Source: Chloracidobacterium sp.
GTDB taxonomy: Bacteria; Acidobacteriota; Blastocatellia; Pyrinomonadales; Pyrinomonadaceae
DNA length: 64,000 nt
Reading direction: 5' to 3'
Assembly (NCBI GenBank): GCA_016716365.1
Contig: JADJWM010000017.1
Span: forward strand, 930,001 to 994,000
Each line of letters begins with the position of its first letter. Position 1 is the stretch's first letter. The position numbers were made by a program, and so were the translations under genes. Shown piece by piece: positions 58,464 through 64,000 of this stretch. The notes below the pieces were generated by a model that saw nothing but the letters and a program-made list of their open reading frames with translations, was not told the origin of the DNA and searched no databases.

Positions 58464-60242
58464 ATGACATTCGAAATAGCGATCGTACTGCTGGTACTTC
58501 TGACAGCGGCTTTCCTGTTTATTACCGAAAAGCTGCGCGTCGACCTGGTCGCGCTGATCGTAATGTCGATACTGCTTCTGACCGGGATCATTACGCCGGC
58601 CCAGGGCCTGGCCGGGTTCAGCAACAGCGCAACACTGACCGTGGGCGCGATGTTCGTACTGAGCACAGGCCTTTTCCGCACCGGGGCGGTTGATTTTCTT
58701 GGCGACATCACAACCAGGGTCTTTAAGCGGGGTTACTGGCAGGGCATTGTCGCGGTAATGGTCATCGTGGGTTTCCTGTCGGCGTTCATCAACAATACGC
58801 CGGTGATCGCGATCTTTCTCCCGATCCTCCTCGCGCTTTCGCGGGAAACGGGGATCAGCGCCTCCAAGATCCTGATGCCGGTCTCGTTCGCATCGATGTT
58901 CGGCGGTGTCTGCACGCTGATCGGAACTTCGACGAACATCCTCGTCAGCTCGATCGCCGAGAAGAACGGTATCCGCTCCTTTACAATGTTCGAGTTTGCT
59001 CCGCTCGGGCTGATGATGTTTCTGTTGGGCACGGTCTACCTTCTCGTTGCGGGCATCAGGCTCATTCCTGACCGCCGGGGCGAGGGCGATCTGGTCGATC
59101 AATTCAGGCTGAGCGAATACCTGACCGAGGTCGTCATCATGCCTGGAGGGCTTTCGGTCGGAAAGAAGATCCGCGATGCACCGCTTGTCCACGACCTTGA
59201 CCTTACGATCCTGAAGATCGAACGGGAAGGCGAGGTTATTCAGCTTCCCGGGCCCGAGGAGGTGCTCGAGGCAAACGACGTCCTTCTCCTGCGTTGCGAC
59301 ATCGAAAAGATCCAGGCCCTGCAAAGCAGGCAGGGTGTTCAATTCAAGGGCCAAACCAAATGGGGTGAAAGCGACCTGTCCAAAGGCGAACAGCGGCTGC
59401 TGGAAGCGGTCATCGAGCCGAACTCGAACCTGATCGCCAGCACCCTGCAGAAAGCGAATTTTCGTGAACGGTATGGTGCCACGGTGCTTGCGATCCGCCA
59501 CGGCTCGCGTCTTCTGCGTGAACGGCTGTCGGACACGACGCTTAAGGGCGGCGATGTGCTGCTGGTAGAGATCGAAAGAGGCCGGATACCCGCATTCCGG
59601 CGGAGCGGCGAATTCATCGTAACCTCGGAGATGGACCCGACGCTTTACCGGGGCGACAAAGCGCTTTTTGCCGTTGCCATCGTTGCCGCGGTCGTCCTGG
59701 CGGCTGCGTTAAATGTCATACCGATCGTCGCGGCCGCGGTGATCGGTGCGACGGCCATGGTCCTCGTCGGCTGCCTCAACCTAGAGGAGGCTTACACGGC
59801 CATCGAGTGGAAGATCATTTTCCTGCTTGCCGGGGTCCTCTCGCTCGGGGCCGCATTGGAGGAGTCCGGAGCCGCCCGTCTGATGTCGGCCAGCCTTTTG
59901 ACCTACGTCGGGGTGTTCGGGCCGATAGCTCTGACCTCCGCTTTCTATATCATCACATCGCTTCTTACCGAGACGATGTCGAACAACGCAACCGCGGCCC
60001 TGCTCGCCCCGATCGCGATCGCGACCGCACAGACGCTCGGTGTCGATCCGGTGCCCTTCCTGATGGCGATAACGTTCGCGGCTTCGGCGAGCTTTATGAC
60101 CCCCGTCGGATATCAAACAAACACGATGATCTACGGCCCCGGACAGTATCGCTTTTTCGATTTCGTCAAGGTCGGGACACCCCTGAACATCATGTTCTGG
60201 ATCCTTGCGACGGTTATGATACCGATGATCTGGTCGTATTGA
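58464..60242 (+). CDS. SLC13/CitT-like permease with two TrkA-C domains
   Basis: 592 residues from ATG 58464; a TTG at 58440 would add eight residues. Two blocks of membrane helices (residues ~1-200 and ~405-592) hold the repeated signatures NNTPVIAIFLPI and NNATAALLAPIAI, with TLIGTSTNILVSS between. The cytosolic middle has two RCK C-terminal (TrkA-C) domains (LDLTILKIEREGEVIQLPG, and YGATVLAIRHGSRLL). This is the layout of the SLC13-family permeases for sulfate, phosphate or di/tricarboxylates, with nucleotide or ion regulation. The substrate cannot be read from sequence. Confidence 0.9.
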   Translation: MTFEIAIVLLVLLTAAFLFITEKLRVDLVALIVMSILLLTGIITPAQGLAGFSNSATLTVGAMFVLSTGLFRTGAVDFLGDITTRVFKRGYWQGIVAVMVIVGFLSAFINNTPVIAIFLPILLALSRETGISASKILMPVSFASMFGGVCTLIGTSTNILVSSIAEKNGIRSFTMFEFAPLGLMMFLLGTVYLLVAGIRLIPDRRGEGDLVDQFRLSEYLTEVVIMPGGLSVGKKIRDAPLVHDLDLTILKIEREGEVIQLPGPEEVLEANDVLLLRCDIEKIQALQSRQGVQFKGQTKWGESDLSKGEQRLLEAVIEPNSNLIASTLQKANFRERYGATVLAIRHGSRLLRERLSDTTLKGGDVLLVEIERGRIPAFRRSGEFIVTSEMDPTLYRGDKALFAVAIVAAVVLAAALNVIPIVAAAVIGATAMVLVGCLNLEEAYTAIEWKIIFLLAGVLSLGAALEESGAARLMSASLLTYVGVFGPIALTSAFYIITSLLTETMSNNATAALLAPIAIATAQTLGVDPVPFLMAITFAASASFMTPVGYQTNTMIYGPGQYRFFDFVKVGTPLNIMFWILATVMIPMIWSY

Positions 60243-60258
60243 GGGAACGGCGGCCGGT

Positions 60259-61221
60259 TTAGGGACCGGCAGGCACGGCCGCGGTCTCGCACCTTTTCTT
60301 GATCACGGCAAGAAGCCGATCCTGGAAGTCCTCGAGGATGATATCCCCCCAGAATTTGCCGTAGAAATTCACTTTCGACGTTAGCCGGTAGTTGGTTGCG
60401 AGTGTCAGGCGAACACGTCCATCGCCGGCATCGGCAAGCCGATAGGCGGCGTCGACGAAGTTGAAGTAATTGCCGGTGAGCACGTGCTGGTCGAAGACCC
60501 GCGGGCCTATCGTGTGCGGATCGACGATCGTGGTGAATGCGACATGCCGGTTCGGTTCGAATTCCGTAAGCGTTTCAACGAACCTGAGCCCGCCCTGAAA
60601 GTTCCCGAACCTGGTCGCACCTTTTTCCTTGGCCGTCACTTCGGCATAGAGCGGCCTTGGGATGCCGAGCCGGTTAAAGATTCCGGGGTTATATTCGTCG
60701 TCGCCGATCTCCGGAACTTCGACGATGTTGCCCCAGATCACGTCCGGGCTCGCCGCGATCACGATCTCGCTCTCGACCGTATATGTTTCGGACGGGCTTT
60801 TCACCAGTTCTTCGACCGGAGCGATCAAGAACGGAAGCGCCGCAAAGGCCATCAGCTTGTTCCGGCTCTTGTGGATCATCACCAGGCGAACGATCAGCGC
60901 CGCGACCGTCGCCAATACGAAGAACGGGGCGGCCAGGACAAGCAGGCAAAGCACCTCTTCCAATCCTGTCAGCATCGCCGTTACAAAAAACGTAAGGATC
61001 GTCAGCCAGGGAATGAAGATGATGTTCCGGTAAGAGCGGATCTGGTCGTTACTGGCAAAGACAAGCGGAATTACGCCGAGGACAGCAGGTATCAGGAACA
61101 GGTATGTGATCGACGCCATCGTGGCCGTCTCGCCAAAAACCAGGCGTGTGACCACGCCGTAAGCGGCCCCGATCAGTATGCCGATGGCCAACAGGCCCCA
61201 CTTTTGAACGATCGTCCTCAT
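60259..61221 (-). CDS. Membrane protein with C-terminal SRPBCC (START-like) domain
   Basis: 320 residues. The N-terminal ~135 residues hold about four membrane helices (GLLAIGILIGAAYGVV, ASITYLFLIPAVLGVIPLVFA, WLTILTFFVTAMLTG, LLVLAAPFFVLATVAAL). The C-terminal part (YTVESEIVIAASPDVIWGNIVEVPEI and KEKGATRFGNFQGGLRFVETLTEFEPNRHVAF) is an SRPBCC/polyketide-cyclase fold that binds hydrophobic ligands. A membrane-anchored lipid-binding role is possible. It converges with the permease gene, 17 bases away. Confidence 0.8.
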   Translation of the reverse strand: MRTIVQKWGLLAIGILIGAAYGVVTRLVFGETATMASITYLFLIPAVLGVIPLVFASNDQIRSYRNIIFIPWLTILTFFVTAMLTGLEEVLCLLVLAAPFFVLATVAALIVRLVMIHKSRNKLMAFAALPFLIAPVEELVKSPSETYTVESEIVIAASPDVIWGNIVEVPEIGDDEYNPGIFNRLGIPRPLYAEVTAKEKGATRFGNFQGGLRFVETLTEFEPNRHVAFTTIVDPHTIGPRVFDQHVLTGNYFNFVDAAYRLADAGDGRVRLTLATNYRLTSKVNFYGKFWGDIILEDFQDRLLAVIKKRCETAAVPAGP

Positions 61222-61371
61222 GGGTTTGCTAAGGTGCCCACTACTTTACACCAAAATCCCCGGCAGCGGGATAATTTCATGCTTACGTCGGATCACCGAA
61301 CAAAATGACCTGACTCGACGGGTGGGATGAATATCGGGCTTATCGGATTTTCCCTTCACACAAAACCGACT

Positions 61372-61377
61372 TATAAT
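61372..61377 (+). promoter_or_regulatory. -10-like TATAAT upstream of ald
   Basis: TATAAT lies about 51 bases before the alanine dehydrogenase start at 61429. A good -35 is not obvious. The spacing to the gene is suitable for a promoter. Confidence 0.35.
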
Positions 61378-61428
61378 TTTCGATTGGTCTGGAATTGTAA
61401 AAACGTTTAATTATCAGGAGTCATTTGA

Positions 61429-62565
61429 ATGAAGATCGGATTACCGAAAGAGATAAAGGACAACGAATATAGGGTTGGTTTGACACCGGCGGGCGTGCAT
61501 GCACTTGTCGCAGCTGGGCACGAATTGTACGTCCAAAGGACGGCAGGCGATGGGTCGGGCTTCTCCGACGAGCAATATGAACGGGCCGGGGCGAAGATAC
61601 TCGATACGGCCGATGAGATCTGGCAGACGGGCGACATGATCGTTAAGGTCAAGGAACCGATCGCACCGGAATACCCGCGGATGCGCGAGGACCAGCTGCT
61701 TTTCACCTATCTGCACCTGGCTCCCGAGTTCGAATTGACCAAGCAGATGATGGAACGGAAGGTCACCGGCGTTGCTTATGAGACGATCACCGACAAACAG
61801 GGCCGGTTGCCGCTTCTGACGCCTATGTCGGAGGTTGCCGGCCGCATGTCGGTCCAGGTCGGAGCCACCTATCTCGAAAAGATGAACGGCGGCCGCGGCA
61901 TCCTGCTCGGCGGCGTTCCGGGCGTCCCGTCGGCTAACGTTGTGATCATAGGCGGCGGCGTCGTCGGGACCGAAGCGGCAAAAATGGCCGTCGGCCTTGG
62001 GGCGAAGGTAACGATAATCGACCGGAACCTGGACAGGCTTCGCCAGCTTGACGATATCTTTCTGTCGAAGGTCCAGACGCTTGCATCTTCACCCTACGCG
62101 ATCGAGGAGGCCATTTCGCATGCCGATCTCGTGATCGGGGCCGTACTTGTTGTCGGCGCGGCCGCACCGAAGCTGGTCACCCGGAAGATGCTCCATCTGA
62201 TCCCGAACGGGGCGGTACTTGTCGATGTCGCTGTTGACCAGGGCGGATGTTTCGAGACGACGCACGCGACTACGCATTCGAACCCGACCTATTATGAAGA
62301 GGGCGTGCTTCATTATTGTGTCGCGAACATGCCCGGCGCGGTTCCGCGTACTTCGACCTTCGCTCTTACGAACGCGACACTTCCGTACGCGCTCGACCTC
62401 GCGAACAAGGGATTCGAGGCGGCGATCAAGGACGATCCCGGCCTTGCCGAAGGCGTAAATACCTATGCCGGCAAGCTGACGTACGAGGCGGTCGCAGAGT
62501 CGCAAAACCTTGAGCATACTCCACTTAGCTCGCTGATCGACCTTAAGAGCGCGTCGGCCGGCTAG
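61429..62565 (+). CDS. ald: Alanine dehydrogenase
   Basis: 378 residues. It interconverts alanine and pyruvate with NAD and ammonia. The start KIGLPKEIKDNEYRVGLTPAGV, active-site Lys75 (VKVKEP) and His96 (YLHLAP) match the family. The NAD motif is GGGVVGTEAAKMAVGLGA. The C-terminus (NLEHTPLSSLIDLK) is intact. It may supply nitrogen for or from amino acids; it stands alone in front of the kinase gene. Confidence 0.97.
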   Translation: MKIGLPKEIKDNEYRVGLTPAGVHALVAAGHELYVQRTAGDGSGFSDEQYERAGAKILDTADEIWQTGDMIVKVKEPIAPEYPRMREDQLLFTYLHLAPEFELTKQMMERKVTGVAYETITDKQGRLPLLTPMSEVAGRMSVQVGATYLEKMNGGRGILLGGVPGVPSANVVIIGGGVVGTEAAKMAVGLGAKVTIIDRNLDRLRQLDDIFLSKVQTLASSPYAIEEAISHADLVIGAVLVVGAAAPKLVTRKMLHLIPNGAVLVDVAVDQGGCFETTHATTHSNPTYYEEGVLHYCVANMPGAVPRTSTFALTNATLPYALDLANKGFEAAIKDDPGLAEGVNTYAGKLTYEAVAESQNLEHTPLSSLIDLKSASAG

Positions 62566-62711
62566 AGTCGTAAGCAGTTGAATTCATGCCCGCAGGGCCA
62601 GCCGAAAAAGAGGGATCAGGCAGTCGCACTGTCCTTTCGGCGGGTCCGCGGGCTTTGCTGTCGCGGAGGCCGTGCGGCGAAACCGAACGGGTCCGAGTGC
62701 CAGATCCGTGA

Positions 62712-62717
62712 TATAAT
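62712..62717 (+). promoter_or_regulatory. -10-like TATAAT upstream of the Ser/Thr kinase
   Basis: TATAAT is 39 bases upstream of the kinase start codon at 62756. The -35 region is not clear. Low-confidence call. Confidence 0.3.
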
Positions 62718-62755
62718 CCGGCATTCGCTTACTTTTCGATTTAACTTAAGCCGCA

Positions 62756-64000
62756 ATGCAGCCTGAACGCGTTGAAAAAGTTAAGTCATTACTCGCGTCG
62801 GCCCTTTCAAAACCGCCGGCCGAGCGTGAGGCATTCCTCAACAACGCCTGTTCCGGGGATCCCAGCCTGCGGCTCGATATCGACAGGTATCTCAGCAAGG
62901 GCGATGAGACCCAGCGGTTTTTCTATCACGCAAACACCGTCCCGAACGTCCAGATCTCGCAGGAGTCACCATCTGCTCAGGCCACCGTCCAGATCCCTGC
63001 GGACCCGCGGATAGGCCAGCAATTTGGCAAATATATCGTCCGCAACCGCGTTGCAGAAGGCGGAATGGGCATCGTTTACACCGCTCTCGATACCCAGCTC
63101 GGCCGCGAGGTCGCGCTCAAGATCCTGCCCGAATATTTTTCCCGGGACCGCGAACGGCTCTCGCGTTTCCATCGAGAAGCCAGGGCAACATCGCTCCTCA
63201 ACCACCCAAACATCGTCACGGTCTTTGAGATCGGCCAATTCGAAAATTGCGAATATATCGTCACCGAATTCATCGAGGGCCAGACCCTGCGCGACCTGAT
63301 CCGGCGCGGAAATATTCCGTTCGTCGAGATGCTGAAGATAGCGTTACAGGTGGCCGGAGCTCTTTCGGCGGCCCACAAGGCGGGCATTATCCACCGCGAC
63401 ATCAAGCCGGAAAATGTGATGATCCGGCCGGACGGCTACGTGAAAGTGCTCGATTTTGGCCTCGCAAAACTGACCGACGCGACCCAGCGAACGTCATCGG
63501 GCGGGTTCGATATCGCCCCGAGCGGGATCAGCCATACCGTCCCCGGAATGATCATGGGCACCGTCTCATACATGTCGCCGGAGCAGGCGGAGGGGATGGA
63601 GACCGACGCTCGTACAGACATTTGGGCACTCGGTGTAATGCTCTACGAAATGGTCTCGGGCAAACTCCCTTTCAAGGGGCCTACGCCGAGCCATACGATC
63701 GTTGCGATCCTCGAGCAGGAACCGCCGCCGCTTGAAAATGCGCCGCCCGAGATGAAGCAGATCATCACGACGGCGCTACAAAAGGACAGGGAACTGCGTT
63801 ACCAGAATGCCGAGGCGATGTCGCGGGCGCTGGATGAACTAAAGCACCGGCTCGGGTATATCAGCGACAAGAACATCACGGGGCCGGCCCCTACCGCCCG
63901 GAGTATCGCGGCCGTTCGCGAACGTCCGGCCCCCAGCCCTTATCGGAAGCTCTTATGGCTGGTGCCGGCGGCTTTTGTACTTTTACTGATCGGGTCGGTC
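62756..64000 (+). CDS. Serine/threonine protein kinase with membrane segment, N-terminal part (3' end outside window)
   Basis: 415 residues are visible and the frame is still open at the window end. The first ~50 residues (VKSLLASALSKPPAEREAFLNNACSGDP) form a short helical domain common in Acidobacteria kinases. The kinase domain starts near FGKYIVRNRVAEGGMGIVY (glycine loop), then VALKILPE (catalytic Lys), HRDIKPENV (catalytic loop) and DFGLAKL (metal binding). The activation segment GTVSYMSPEQAEG is intact. The visible end (RKLLWLVPAAFVLLLIGSV) begins a membrane helix, so an extracytoplasmic sensor part should follow outside the window. Members phosphorylate Ser/Thr in cell signalling. Confidence 0.95.
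   Translation, partial: MQPERVEKVKSLLASALSKPPAEREAFLNNACSGDPSLRLDIDRYLSKGDETQRFFYHANTVPNVQISQESPSAQATVQIPADPRIGQQFGKYIVRNRVAEGGMGIVYTALDTQLGREVALKILPEYFSRDRERLSRFHREARATSLLNHPNIVTVFEIGQFENCEYIVTEFIEGQTLRDLIRRGNIPFVEMLKIALQVAGALSAAHKAGIIHRDIKPENVMIRPDGYVKVLDFGLAKLTDATQRTSSGGFDIAPSGISHTVPGMIMGTVSYMSPEQAEGMETDARTDIWALGVMLYEMVSGKLPFKGPTPSHTIVAILEQEPPPLENAPPEMKQIITTALQKDRELRYQNAEAMSRALDELKHRLGYISDKNITGPAPTARSIAAVRERPAPSPYRKLLWLVPAAFVLLLIGSV

Noticed and set aside
1..64000. CRISPR array, tRNA, rRNA, prophage, integrase or insertion sequence
   Set aside because: None was found: no regularly spaced repeats, no T-loop plus anticodon arm pattern, and no transposase, integrase or phage structural gene.

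Overview
The window looks like chromosomal DNA of an Acidobacteriota bacterium, most likely class Blastocatellia (Pyrinomonadales-like). This rests on recognised gene types, not on a search. The hints are Oar-like TonB-dependent receptors with an N-terminal carboxypeptidase-regulatory-like domain, a Ser/Thr kinase with a short helical N-terminus, secreted TPR proteins, a zinc-ribbon/NTF2-like membrane protein, and moderately high GC. It is mostly single-copy chromosomal genes. I found no rRNA, tRNA, CRISPR array, prophage or insertion sequence.

Layout. 1-4.5 kb: the end of an amidase gene, a BtuF-like lipoprotein, then a cobalamin riboswitch in front of a BtuB-like receptor that is broken by one frameshift. 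4.6-9.5 kb: a small secreted protein, gatB, and a tandem family of three secreted proteins of unknown function, the third a decayed pseudogene. 9.6-19.0 kb: an SDR oxidoreductase, then a five-gene minus-strand chemosensory operon of Pil-Chp type (TPR/zinc-ribbon/receiver protein, CheW, two divergent MCPs, CheA-REC). 19.3-27 kb: a thioredoxin-reductase-like protein without the CxxC, a large Oar-like receptor split by a frameshift, and two paralogous secreted TPR proteins. 27-31 kb: a histidine phosphatase and the rpmE - yqhQ-like (DUF1385) - prfA block, then a DUF1801 protein.

31-42 kb: a methyltransferase divergent from a DinB-like protein, a palindromic repeat that forms the end of that protein and the leader of a VOC gene, a DAO-type oxidase, a histone-deacetylase-like hydrolase, a zinc-ribbon protein, an enoyl-CoA hydratase, a Fur-box-controlled pair (small CxxC protein and PepSY membrane protein), an MFS permease, and a coupled pair made of an HD-GYP protein and a degenerate D12-methyltransferase-like protein. 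42-53 kb: a DUF4388/J-domain/TPR protein, a GNAT, an orphan Rieske oxygenase, ligA, two tiny coupled membrane proteins, glyA, three minus-strand proteins of unknown function including a lipoprotein, the zinc-ribbon/NTF2-like protein and a zinc alcohol dehydrogenase. 53-64 kb: an HtrA protease, an aldehyde dehydrogenase, glutathione peroxidase, an ankyrin protein, an SLC13/TrkA-C permease, an SRPBCC membrane protein, alanine dehydrogenase, and the start of a Ser/Thr kinase running off the end.

Three otherwise intact long genes each carry a single one-base frameshift (near 3550, 16876 and 22100). These may be sequence errors, real mutations or recoding, and they should be checked before any of these genes is called dead. 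The most interesting candidates are the degenerate D12-like protein coupled to the HD-GYP gene, the three-member secreted family with a decaying copy, the divergent receptor tips of the chemosensory operon, the palindromic element at 33.2 kb, and the Fur-regulated small CxxC protein.
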